Shown: positions 41,001 to 47,409 of the stretch, piece by piece
Layout: every line of letters begins with the position of its first letter
Position numbering within the stretch: the stretch's first letter is position 1
Position numbers and translations under genes: made by a program
Notes under the pieces: model-generated
Seen by the model: the letters and a program-made list of their open reading frames with translations, nothing else
The model's database searches: none
What the model was told of the DNA's origin: nothing
Source: Phoronis australis
Taxonomy: Eukaryota; Phoronida; Phoronidae
NCBI GenBank assembly: GCA_002633005.1
Contig: NMRA01000061.1
Location: 1,101,264-1,155,261, forward strand
DNA length: 53,998 nucleotides
Direction of reading: 5' to 3'

Positions 41001-41388
41001 GCGGATGAACTCAGTTAATCAGTGATTCAGTGATTGTCTATTATCACCGCAATTTGTTGACAAGTGGTCCACTGATTTCATAGTATGCTCAGTTGACTTT
41101 GCTTTCAAACAAATGCTCTTTGACCAAATTAGCTTATCCTAAATCGCATCACTGACATCGCCGCCTAACAGCCCAGATAGAGTGGCTGGGCAGTGCCAGT
41201 GCCGGTCGTGAGTCCGGAGGCCGAGAATGGGACGAAGATCCGATAAAGTTAGACAGAAAAGTCTGGTTTTCAAGTTATGAGATTGAGAAGAACATAAAGA
41301 TCGTAAGCAATATGATAAACGCAAACATGTTACATCACATTAACATTTTAAGAATCTTGCAAAACAAACCCTTCAAGCTTTCCGCCAT
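19981..41388 (-). CDS. COG1: COG1, conserved oligomeric Golgi complex subunit 1 (whole gene, 22 coding exons)
   Basis: COG1 is a subunit of lobe A of the COG complex, a CATCHR-type tether on the cytosolic face of the Golgi that guides intra-Golgi retrograde vesicles and so supports glycosylation enzymes. I joined 22 minus-strand exons, all with GT donors and AG acceptors and all phase-compatible, giving 2763 nt or 920 residues plus TAA. Human COG1 is about 980 residues. The N-terminal Vps51/COG1 helix (about residues 14-70) contains IEHKKEELRQMVGERYRDLI. Other conserved blocks are SQIKLLLDMPEK (about 114-125), SSIMLLEES (about 208-216), VKGLASIRDAL, FIWTESSRDVPDNAAW, CQPSWYV, NRVGGHALSR, VDPFDLDVFSPH and a C-terminal SASFYDKLG. 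These follow human COG1 in order from end to end. The start was chosen because exon 1 encodes MAESLKG, which joins exon 2 in phase and corresponds to the human N-terminus. Exon 2 has two candidate copies; the total counts it once. Introns over 300 bp hold the repeats listed separately. No standard polyadenylation signal was obvious after the stop. Confidence 0.95.
20101..20144. repeat. 22-bp tandem duplication next to the exon 22 acceptor
   Basis: AAGCAACAACACTGGTCAAC plus AT occurs twice in a row, 10-53 nt upstream of the COG1 exon 22 acceptor on the minus strand. It therefore duplicates sequence in the branch-point region. Confidence 0.85.
21200..21391 (-). CDS. COG1: COG1 coding exon 21
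   Basis: Encodes VLFGALACADKHGAYGGARA then EQHNVLPLTASCGRFSLLPV, matching human VLFGLVTGTENQL and EPHNILPLASSQIRFGLLPL. Acceptor CCCCAG, donor GTAGGT; 64 whole codons. The opposite strand carries a 182-codon open frame that is only a shadow. Confidence 0.95.
21625..21756 (-). CDS. COG1: COG1 coding exon 20
   Basis: Encodes ENDVFVQKVPALIENLESCV then DPFDLDVFSPHVERHLLRQS. The DPFDLDVF block is identical to human COG1 (IDPFDLDVFTPHLNSNLHRL). Acceptor TTTCAG, donor GTGAGT; 44 whole codons. Confidence 0.97.
22666..22671. repeat. target-site duplication, left (ATGGTA)
   Basis: Directly adjoins the CAGGG end of the hAT-like element and matches 23173-23178 exactly. Confidence 0.8.
22672..23172. mobile_element. 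hAT-like non-autonomous transposon (MITE), 501 bp
   Basis: A complete short DNA transposon in COG1 intron 19. It has 13-bp perfect terminal inverted repeats (CAGGGCTTGGAAT at 22672 and its reverse complement ending 23172). A 6-bp direct repeat ATGGTA flanks both ends (22666-22671 and 23173-23178), as a target-site duplication. CAGGG ends are typical of hAT elements. Subterminal AACGCGGA motifs also occur in inverted orientation near both ends. No transposase is encoded, so it would need one in trans. Most hAT elements make 8-bp duplications; hAT subgroups with 5 or 6 bp are known. Confidence 0.85.
23173..23178. repeat. target-site duplication, right (ATGGTA)
   Basis: Follows the CCCTG end of the hAT-like element; matches the left copy. 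Confidence 0.8.
23610..23799 (-). CDS. COG1: COG1 coding exon 19
   Basis: Encodes KSLNFFIKQSSLLIVDIYTQ, LLENNKESSWMSTKYTLTQS and RALQHVFDLKFLNSLLSRKS. The block NRALQLLYDLRYLNIVL of human COG1 aligns with SRALQHVFDLKFLNSLL. Acceptor TTTCAG, donor GTATGT. Confidence 0.95.
24737..24891 (-). CDS. COG1: COG1 coding exon 18
   Basis: Encodes RWDDIEVEEETEKGQKVKST, IRVPCQPSWYVSAMLFDMCR and EVNRVGGHALS. Human has IRLPAQPSWYVQSFLFSLCQEINRVGGHAL, so this is among the most conserved exons. Acceptor CCATAG, donor GTAAGT. Confidence 0.97.
25190..25265 (-). pseudogene. LINE reverse-transcriptase relic (motif A)
   Basis: The minus strand reads GLVLIDFAKAFDHVVVHLVV, matching reverse-transcriptase motif A of CR1/Jockey-type LINEs (typically LDFSKAFDTVxH). 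It lies in a COG1 intron in the same orientation as the gene. Flanking frames are broken, so it is a short decayed fragment. Confidence 0.65.
25354..25564 (-). CDS. COG1: COG1 coding exon 17
   Basis: Seventy codons beginning YRAKRTGRGTSGSSELDKCI and ending QAVLDHGVNNKLTSAT. It covers the human segment from EFRALRKQGK to the LATATSWDELEI region, with matching WSRF/WSSA helices. Acceptor TTTTAG-type (GGTTTAG), donor GTGAGT. Confidence 0.93.
25965..26066 (-). CDS. COG1: COG1 coding exon 16
   Basis: Encodes ILLLGRVCLGVSELCPQLVE then CILGKADVADAAL, matching human LFMARLCQSLGELCPHLKQCILGK. Acceptor TTACAG, donor GTGAGC. Confidence 0.95.
26693..26779 (-). CDS. COG1: COG1 coding exon 15
   Basis: Encodes FVQHVNEKLSECEASLQGQE and SVQLSVID. 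It aligns with human KHIVDCIRAELQSIEE but is shorter in the following stretch. Acceptor CTTCAG, donor GTAATA. Confidence 0.87.
27858..27989 (-). CDS. COG1: COG1 coding exon 14
   Basis: Encodes VCFAVNSKVKCILDDACTYC then DSAGGDSTSVLSYLRILSAD and FIKK. The start aligns with human NFCSALDSKLKVKLDDLLAYL. Acceptor TTTCAG, donor GTGAGT. Confidence 0.93.
28551..28780 (-). CDS. COG1: COG1 coding exon 13
   Basis: The largest coding exon (230 nt). It encodes EIISTQFDATQQATRQHIDR through FIWTESSRDVPDNAAW and ends MKAKAYTPPVQ. The WTESSRDVPDNAAW block matches human WSESPNDLPSDAAW. Acceptor TTACAG, donor GTGAGT; two bases are left for a split codon. Confidence 0.95.
29203..29307 (-). CDS. COG1: COG1 coding exon 12
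   Basis: Encodes NERQDSWNTVCEQVINKRIT and VWEEFVQPLIFKRAE. It aligns with human NHSWDVLCRRLLEKPLLFWEDMMQQLFLDR. Acceptor TTGTAG, donor GTCAGT; 35 whole codons. Confidence 0.92.
30136..30247 (-). CDS. COG1: COG1 coding exon 11
   Basis: Encodes CRSNIKMGLSALLCYIGSVK and GLASIRDALQELLQVNQ, matching human EDIKNGITNLLMYVKSMKGLAGIRDAMWELL. Acceptor CTGCAG, donor GTAATG; ends in phase 0. Confidence 0.95.
31017..31164 (-). CDS. COG1: COG1 coding exon 10
   Basis: Encodes SRVLLHGSSNTQHLPSTVLD, then YIPSLRSPASNITREKLTEA and CQEWVNSYV. HLPSTVLDYIPSLR aligns with human HLPASIVEFQPTLR. It is shorter than the human segment by roughly 15 residues. The donor GTATAA is weak but is the only site that keeps phase with exon 11. 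Confidence 0.87.
31755..31920 (-). CDS. COG1: COG1 coding exon 9
   Basis: Encodes NTIQAIFQGSHDSIKSQVCR followed by VVDLLQTTILQIHALFHAD, matching human ATIQKLLNQPHHGAGIKAQI and LVELLATTLKQAHALFY. Acceptor TCACAG, donor GTTTGT. It ends one base into a codon. Confidence 0.93.
32430..32890 (+). repeat. further units of the ~100-bp repeat in COG1 intron 8
   Basis: Contains GCCACTAGGGGATACAATAG and TCACTAGGGGGTGCTACAGTAG cores preceded by CAAA-TT-CACAAAG blocks, like the array at 18190-19440. Probably the same family. Confidence 0.6.
33501..33587 (-). CDS. COG1: COG1 coding exon 8
   Basis: Encodes VIADCLSSIMLLEESNVRQV and then FTEFLLARS, matching human VAEALCSIMLLEESSPRQALTDFLLARK. Acceptor TTGCAG, donor GTACGT; 29 whole codons. 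Confidence 0.95.
33989..34030 (-). CDS. COG1: COG1 coding exon 7 (42 nt)
   Basis: A small exon encoding GCHNTLKKEDIGSQ, corresponding to the human stretch ending QGVSDQ. Acceptor TTGTAG, donor GTATTG. It keeps phase 0 between exons 6 and 8, which supports it despite its size. Confidence 0.85.
34048..34099. repeat. 26-bp tandem duplication in COG1 intron 6
   Basis: GTGAATAACATTGAGCATGA plus ACACCA is repeated once with one change, just upstream of the exon 7 acceptor. Confidence 0.85.
34490..34669 (-). CDS. COG1: COG1 coding exon 6
   Basis: Sixty codons beginning IWSAIDSCQYLVATELFLLC and ending AAIGHFKSTILQ, matching human IWSSMEASQCLHATQLYLLC through SHFRSTIL. Acceptor TTGCAG, donor GTAACC; both ends in phase 0. 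Confidence 0.95.
34931..35000 (-). CDS. COG1: COG1 coding exon 5
   Basis: Encodes SQGDKKIYEVASQIKLLLDM then PEK. The SQIKLLLDMPEK block is nearly identical to human AAQIKLLLEIPEK and is one of the best COG1 signatures. Acceptor TTCCAG, donor GTAAAC; ends in phase 0. Confidence 0.95.
36171..36265 (-). CDS. COG1: COG1 coding exon 4
   Basis: Encodes VSRSLTSIQKHCERLDKTHM and then IKGMTGSHTRL, corresponding to the variable human stretch around VKATDQYCARL. Acceptor CCCTAG, donor GTAAGT. The two end bases pair with exon 5 to give arginine. Sequence conservation is weaker here than in neighbouring exons. Confidence 0.85.
36501..36670 (+). repeat. dispersed repeat family B, copy 1 (COG1 intron 3 to 4 side)
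   Basis: Starts AGCCCCCAAGGTATATCATT and ends near AGGAGCAAATACATC. It is about 80 percent similar by eye to 49380-49558, sharing AATACAACTGCAC and GATGATGTT blocks. Non-coding; probably a short interspersed mobile element. Confidence 0.75.
36935..37001 (-). CDS. COG1: COG1 coding exon 3
   Basis: Encodes ERYRDLIEAADTITDMKASA and EN after completing a glycine codon split with exon 2. It matches the human block GERYRDLIEAADTI. Acceptor CTTGCAG, donor GTAAGT; ends in phase 0. Confidence 0.95.
37478..37557. repeat. 20-bp minisatellite, 4 units (intron, block A)
   Basis: Four adjacent units of ACAGGCACATAACACAGGCA with one or two changes. The same array occurs in block B (about 39832-39909). Units are contiguous without spacers, so it is not a CRISPR array. 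Confidence 0.9.
37898..38027 (-). CDS. COG1: COG1 coding exon 2, proximal copy (A)
   Basis: A second copy of exon 2 encoding the identical peptide, with intact splice sites (acceptor TCTCAG, donor GTGAGT). It lies in the duplicated block 37390-38849. If both copies were spliced together the 130-nt exon would shift the frame, so only one can be used in a COG1 transcript. It is most simply the same exon from the other haplotype. Confidence 0.85.
38861..38893. repeat. perfect 11-bp inverted repeat (hairpin)
   Basis: CATCGCCTCTG at 38861-38871 is the exact reverse complement of CAGAGGCGATG at 38883-38893, with an 11-base spacer. It lies at the start of the sequence unique to the block-A haplotype and may be part of a mobile-element end. 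Confidence 0.7.
38905..39083 (+). repeat. dispersed repeat family A, CpG-rich copy
   Basis: Clearly related to 50157-50304 (shared blocks around GGAAGCTTTT, GTCAAAG, TTGTTATAA, AAACTTTTTCTTC). This copy keeps CpGs where the other has TpG or CpA. No coding capacity was recognised. Confidence 0.7.
39741..39741. other. single-base assembly gap (N)
   Basis: An N at the exact left edge of duplicated block B. A one-base gap at a duplication edge commonly marks a contig join. Confidence 0.9.
39832..39909. repeat. 20-bp minisatellite, 4 units (block B)
   Basis: The block-B counterpart of the array at 37478-37557, differing by single bases. Confidence 0.9.
40258..40387 (-). CDS. COG1: COG1 coding exon 2, distal copy (B)
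   Basis: Encodes LTIQEIDTNMLFEKYTIEEI and on to EHKKEELRQMVG, the conserved N-terminal helix of COG1. The acceptor is TCTCAG and the donor is GTAAGTAT. It differs from the proximal copy by two synonymous changes only. This copy is contiguous with exon 1 on the same side of the N at 39741, so it is physically linked to the promoter. Confidence 0.88.
41370..41388 (-). CDS. COG1: COG1 coding exon 1 (19 nt)
   Basis: This tiny first coding exon encodes MAESLK plus the first base of a glycine codon, followed by the donor GTTTGT. Exon 2 supplies the remaining GT, giving MAESLKGLTIQEID, which aligns with the human start (MATAATSPALKRLDL). The ATG sits inside a CAAGATGGCGG motif typical of YY1 sites. 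It is too short to find by ORF scanning, so it is inferred from phase, splice sites and position. Confidence 0.75.
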
Positions 41389-41392
41389 CTTG
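41382..41392 (-). promoter_or_regulatory. YY1-type motif overlapping the COG1 start codon
   Basis: The minus strand reads CAAGATGGCGG, matching the core of the YY1 site (AAGATGGCGGC). YY1 sites that include the ATG are a known architecture of short-5'UTR housekeeping promoters in metazoans. The match is visible; binding is inferred. Confidence 0.6.
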
Positions 41393-41494
41393 ACAACTTG
41401 ACAGATGCGAGCGCCCTCTTTTAGAATTTGTCTGAAATCTTCGTATTATCTCGCAGGTGGACGAGAGGCGAACTTACTCCCATAAATTTTCACG
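41389..41494. promoter_or_regulatory. bidirectional COG1/REEP promoter region
   Basis: Only 106 bp separate the two divergent start codons, so transcription of both genes must start in or very near this gap (or just inside the opposite gene). No TATA box is evident. This layout fits housekeeping genes with CpG-type or YY1-type promoters. Start sites are inferred, not seen. Confidence 0.6.
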
Positions 41495-41624
41495 ATGGCG
41501 AGCGGAGATGTTGCAGGATGGAAAGAAAAATTGGATAAGGCTCTACACGAAAAGAATGCTGCAACTGATTTACTTGAAAAGGCAGAGAAGAAGACTGGTG
41601 TCAGGCGGCTCTACCTCGTACTAG
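41495..41624 (+). CDS. REEP5: REEP5/REEP6-like protein, coding exon 1 (partial gene)
   Basis: REEP5/6 (DP1/Yop1) proteins insert hairpins into the tubular ER membrane and stabilise its high curvature. This exon encodes MASGDVAGWKEKLDKALHEK, then NAATDLLEKAEKKTGVRRLY and LVL plus one base of a glycine codon, followed by the donor GTATGT. LHEKN-x-x-TDLL-x-K-x-E-x-KTGV is the family N-terminus (human REEP5 has [23 protein letters not shown]). The reticulon-like hairpins with FGYGA-type motifs must lie in later exons, which I could not find in the remaining 12.4 kb. It is divergently paired with COG1. Assignment to REEP5 rather than REEP6 is uncertain; many invertebrates have one gene for both. 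Confidence 0.88.
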
Positions 41625-41791
41625 GTATGTTGATTAAGACTATGGATGTTAATCGCACTTCAACACTGATGACTTAGCCGTCTTTACAGTTTTCGAACAT
41701 CTGTTCTGTGACTGCCTTGGTGTATGTCTGATGATAAGTCAACATTAGTCATTGCTGAAGTGGACCAGCGAAGAGGACTCTTGAGACTGCT

Positions 41792-42480
41792 TCATTCTCC
41801 ATGCAAAATCTGTTTTATTGCTGGTGTCTCTTGTCTCGTTTTGTCTGGTCTAAGAATAATGCTAAGGGTCTCTGCGTCATTTACAATTTCTGCTTTTGTG
41901 AAACCAGCGCTCAGCAGCGTGTTTCGGTCAAGGACGGTGCCATATTCCGTTGTATAATGTCAGTTACCTGGGTATTCAGACTGGGCAGCTTGCAGTGTTG
42001 TGAGGTCAGTCACCGGAAGGCTTGGTATAGCTGCTGCTACTCTGTGCCTCCATGGTGCAGCGGTCAGTGCTAGCAGGCAAGGATATCTTGGTGAGGGTGT
42101 TCCCAGGTTCTCATTTCCAGCATCCTGTAACTGTTTGCAGACAGACTGAATTTTAGCATGCTTCCAACCTACTCCATGAAATGAGTGTGAGTTGCGTGGC
42201 TGGGGGTGACCCTGTTTAATGTGTTTTAAGTCTTGTAGTTGAGAGAATGTTTTTGTCAAAATTGCATTTAAGTTTCCTCGCTTCTGAGTGTTCTCCACAA
42301 TTGTTTTGTGCGAGCTTGGCGTGCTTGCCTCGAGTTTGAAAAATTTATGTAATTTGTTTGAAGTATTGTGAATTCAGTCATTTGTTTCACAAATTCCGGC
42401 ACATTTGAGTTTTGGTCTTCTAGTCCGATGCATTTATAACCTACAAACTCCCCACAGTATGGACACGGATTTTCGAACAT
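41792..42480 (-). pseudogene. cluster of unrecognised minus-strand ORF fragments in REEP intron 1
   Basis: Three open stretches lie close together on the minus strand: 42268-42480 (starts MFENPCPYCGEFVGYKCIGL), about 41960-42370 (about 130 codons, including SFHGVGWKHAKIQSVCKQL) and 41792-41947 (including VLDRNTLLSAGFTKAEIVND). The frames shift and stops intervene. I do not recognise a domain apart from a possible C-x2-C zinc pair. They could be a decayed mobile-element ORF or exons of a lineage-specific gene. Confidence 0.3.
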
Positions 42481-45400
42481 ATACCAGTAAATAAATTTTA
42501 AAATTCTAGTTTAAAACACTGGCAGAGTTATGTAACCGTCCCTAATTTTGAGAAACATTTTCACCACTTTCATGGTGCTATCTAGACCATTCTCAAAATC
42601 ATTTGGAAGACACTGGACACTGTATCTAATTTCTGTCACTGCTATCACACTTACATGTTGTTTCCCTCAGGCATATTGTATTTCAGTGAAAGTAGTGGAT
42701 AATGGACACCTTTTGGCTATAATATTCTCGGCTGAAATAATTTATCTCAATACACTCATGTACCCTCATTGTTGGCCGATTACCCTTTTACCATACTTTA
42801 TTCTCAAATAGCATCAATTGCCTTAACTCCACCAGGAGGGGATTCTATGATATATATCAAAATATTAAGTGTAATCTACTAGTATCTATGGTAAAATCTG
42901 GATTAATAGACACGGCTTATTTAGGGATCTGCCACTGTAGTTTGGTGAATGGGAAAATACTGTAGTTCTGAGGAATTGCCCAGAAACTATCCGTGTCATC
43001 AGAAAACTCTCATTTATAAATGTGTACATTCCTTGCACACAAAAGTTTTGGGGTGGCTGTTTAAGTGCAGTATTAATCTAGAGGCCACTTCTGGGAGTGT
43101 CTGAGCACTGTGCATGGACAGCACCTATTGTGTTATCTACTCCCACAACATGCAATCAGTCTTTGGGTCAAAGGTCAACCTGGCAATATTACTCACCCAT
43201 ATGGGATTATGTAAGGGAGTATGGTTGAGTCTTTTGGTGTGGAGAATCTGATCAATTTGCTAACGAATGGCACATTTCTGTTTAATGGTCTTTTAGAATG
43301 TTATTTGGCACAAAAAGTACTTTGTGTAAAACTGTTCCAAAGCCTTTTTTTGTTTCTACAAAGAACATGATTCCCATATTGTACTTTATAACTACAGTGT
43401 CTCTAGAGCAAAATGTGAATTTAACAAATTAGGAAAATTTTTCAGAATTTTTACTGAAAGACAATTCAGCTGAGGGCTTGACACTAACATTTTTAATATG
43501 ACCCTCCAGTGAGGTTGTCTGTTTACAAAAGCTTCTTAGCATTGTTTCGAATGTCCACAGTTTCACAAAACATTGTCTTGTGTTAACTAAAGCACATAAA
43601 ACTGATGGAATGTTCTTTTGGTGATACCGAGCTATTATGAATAAAACAAAAATTAAAATTTCACTTGTCCACCAGAATTGTAGATTTTATGGTATTTTCA
43701 CAAAGTGGCGCAGTGTTCTCCACAACTTGAAGCTGTAAAGAGTTTGGATTTTGCCCTTTTGAGTTTCGAAAGTGCTGTGTCAAGTTTGAACTTTTAGCCT
43801 GGCTTGGCATTTCAGCACAAGACACCAAAGCAGAGCTTGATTACCAACATTTAACCCATAACAGATTATTAGAGACAGTCAACGTTATATGTATAACTTT
43901 GTATGACACTACAAGAGTTTGAATTATAATTAATAAAATCTGCAAAAATCTTTAAATAACAAAAATTTCATGGATTCATCTAGCTTGCTTAATCAAATTA
44001 CTAATCTACTGTGTCATTATAACTTTAAAATTTTGCAAGTCAATCTGTAAAGAAACAATTTAATTTGCTTAATAAAGACAATTTTGATTTTGACTGACAT
44101 CTAGTGGCAAGTTAGAACTTTATGAGCTTATTCAACTTGACAACAGGTGTCACTAAAAACTAGGTCACATCAGTACTCATGTTAGTAGTACTTAATATGT
44201 CTAATTAATATTAAAATCGGCATTGGTATTATTAAAGGAACTTTTAATCTTTTGTTTGCTGCTCTGGGTCTGTCAAATGCTTTGGAGGAATTATGAGATA
44301 CATTAGTAGGAAACCTAAACTTTGAAGTGTCTAAAAAGTAGGTCACACCGGTGCAGTGTGCAGTTTTTAACCATATATAAATACCTCCAGCACACCCATG
44401 GTTATGATTAGAAATGAAACAATGTCATTAATTGACACTAAACATTTTCCTTGAGTTTGGAGTTTATAATGTGGAGAACACTGTATCTTAATTCAAAGCG
44501 CAGCTGTGTGTAGGGTATTTTCCCTTTGGTTATCATGAACCAGATCTCAACTCCCCAATGGTTGGTGTATGGAGTTAAAAAACTTTTTTGTATTCAATGG
44601 ATGAGTCGTGATTACCCCAGGTGATAAATTTGGTAATGCTTTATCACATGACTGTGATACAGCTGCTTACTGTGACCTACATCGGTGTGCTGCACGACTA
44701 GACTCGAGTGAACAGTGCTGTAGTCTTTCATAAGGGTCCCTGGCAATGTGGTATGAAATGACAACAGAACAGTACTTGAAGAGTGGTCTTGAGTTTGGCA
44801 GAAAACATGTCTCTATTATAGTACCAGGTATAACTTACAGGTGACGGTTTCAGATTTCGAATTTTCTCAATGGTCTGGTCGTTTTCCACTCATTGACTTT
44901 TGCTTTTGTTTTAGAATGAATGTCCAATTGCAATAGATTTGTAGCTTTTTGTCTTACTAGTTTAGTAGTATAAGGCATAATGTTTAATAATTATAAGTTA
45001 TGAGTTATTTGTTTAAAGCCCCTGACTGTGACAGATATGAGCGACTGCCTGGTAGTAATGAACAGTGTTAGATTTTGAAATTCATGAATATTTAACTATT
45101 TAATCAAGTGCTCTTAATTTTTAATACCAATTTTACTTGTCACGATAATGTGACATGCAAGTTGCTTGTCATGGCAGCGATTTTCATGTACAGTAATCGT
45201 TTTCAATTTTGCCTCAACTAAAAGTCAGTTGTGGCTAGTTGAGAGGCAATTGAGTTATTAACATTTACACATCCCTCCAAGCACACCAGTGAACAAATTG
45301 TTTCGAGTAATATTGAGCGAGGATATGCAGGCTGTTATTACTTGGATTTCAAAAGGGTCTGTGATGTACAATGCGGCAAGGTAATCAGTCATTGAATTAC

Positions 45401-46374
45401 AGACGATTGACATTTTTAGGTATTACTTTCGTGCAAAACGAGGGAAATTTTCTCTTGGACAATTCTGTGTACTTGAGCTGCTTCCGCTATGGGTTAATGG
45501 TACTTGATTTTACAAGATGGGTATCAGAACTTATTTTTGATTAGCGTAGAGATAACGTACTGTTGTAAAGTCGTCGACTGCTGTCTTTCATGATGTACTA
45601 GTTTACAATTCCGCTGTCTTATTTTTGAACCCTAACTTGGAATGCTTTCGAGAGCTTTAAGTAATAATGTCTAACTCTGGTTTCGAGTGTAAAACCTCAA
45701 GCAAACCACACTGAGACACTGACGGTATGTAATTTAGTATGGTCAAGAAAAATACTGATGTCTAAAGCTTTTGCTCTGTTTACATACCAGAACAAGGTTG
45801 CTGTAGTTCTATGGGCAGTCCAGTCGTTTTGAGCCTTTTAGCCTTCTGGAATTTTAGTACTAGCACCATTTTGTTTTCACCATGTATTAAAAAATATTGC
45901 TGCAGAGTGTGTTGGAAAACTCTAAGTTGTGTTTAAAATCTCGAATCATGTTTGAGATCCCTAATTTCTTTCTGCTGTGCAAGATAAAGAGTTGAAAAGC
46001 TATTGTATAGTGACACTTAGCTTGCAAAGATTGGCACATGGCCAAGTCTGGCACATTTCTTAGGATCTACACTGCCTTTTGTATCAACATAGTCTGAAAA
46101 TAGACTGGTATACATTGATCATAATTCCTAAATTTGGTATATAGTCCATATCTCCTATTTCTAAAATTTGGTACAACCTATAATAATAACGTGATTGACG
46201 GTTCCTTTGAAAGTGCAGTTTACGCTTTAAGAAAGCTGGCGTTTTTAAGGCCAAAACTTTGAAGCTCCAGAATCAGAGTGTGGTGTGATGGAACTTATTC
46301 TTTGCACGTGTCCCGCTTCCTGACCTTGGAATGGGAGGCTTTGACCCACTGCTTTGTGTGGAGTAACAATGTCA

Positions 46375-46385
46375 GGGGGGGGGGG
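46375..46385 (+). repeat. G11 homopolymer
   Basis: Eleven consecutive G in an AT-rich setting. The length may be unreliable in assembly. Confidence 0.9.
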
Positions 46386-47017
46386 AGTACCCATCAACTT
46401 TACTGTCTAATTTTATGCTCATTGAAGAAATTGATTAAAATCTGTTCAGAAGTATTCTGTACCGAAACGTTATGCAATAGCACATGTCGCATAATGCGTT
46501 TTTGTTGAGAATTATAAAACTGAATTTTAATACCAGCAACACATGTTTCTGAACAATGTCCTTGCTTCAATATGCCCAACCTCAGATAGACTAAACATAT
46601 CTGAGACCCAACCAATACAAGCAGTCTGAAGATTGGGGAGTATGGAGGGACTGTCCAGCCATGATGTAGCTAATTGGAACACAGATGGACAGATAGCAAT
46701 AGGTCAGCGAGGTTGGTTCTGTTTCACCTAACCATGTTGAGTTCCAGCTGCCTCTGTTATGTTTGTGAGCTCTTTGAAGCCTGACTTCCGTTGAGTTTGG
46801 AGGTGTTCCTCTGATCAGCTGTCGTGATCTGTACCCTTCCTTCGGTGTTCTGTAGCATATCATAAACGCAAGACTATAAAACAACAACCTTTGATCTTGT
46901 GCTGATGCCTGTCTCTGCCTTTCACTCTAAGTAGCAAGTCTTCCAGTCGTGTTGAGATGTGGCCACATAATTTTACTGAATTTGAATTCTATGCTGTTGC
47001 TGGTGTCAGTTGAATTC

Positions 47018-47409
47018 AGTCCCCTTTACACAGACTTGCCTTAGAACAACTTGCAATAGTGCAACTTGCCGCAGTTTAAGTGGAGTGTCTGCACACATTT
47101 TTCTGATAACTGGCACAAGGCAGAAGTTGTCGCTCAGTACATGACGATGGACAACTGATGCGGATATGGCGCTCAAAAGAAAATCCATCTGTATGTAATC
47201 CCAGATGAGAATTACTTTCATCTTGTCCCATGTTTGCAGCCATGTAGTGATTAGAATGGCGCAAGTTACCCTAGATCAAGTTATCCTGCCTCGATAAGGT
47301 GGAGTAAGTTGTCACCAGTGAGGCAAGTTGCACTCATTTATATAGCGTACGGATAGCCCTCAAAGTTAGCAACAACTTGTTCCAGGAGTAACTTGTTCTG
47401 GGATAAGTC
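47018..47409. mobile_element. related copy of the Harbinger-like MITE, left end degraded
   Basis: Collinear with 50952-51332, sharing the blocks TTTAAGTGGAG, GATAAC, ACAA/ACGACAATGA-like, CCTCGATAAG and GGAGTAAGTTGTCAC, and a similar right end (AACTTGTTCTGGGATAAG). The left terminal repeat is not recognisable. An older member of the same family. Confidence 0.65.

Larger units (their letters stand above)
39742..41207. repeat. 1.46-kb duplicated block, copy B (starts at an N)
   Basis: The second copy of the COG1 exon 2 block. Its first base follows the single N at 39741, and its right side runs on into exon 1 and the promoter. This boundary fits an assembly join between haplotypes better than a biological duplication. 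Confidence 0.95.

Noticed and set aside
46278-46615. Open frames on both strands around the G11 tract
   Set aside because: No conservation, no splice context and a low-complexity core.
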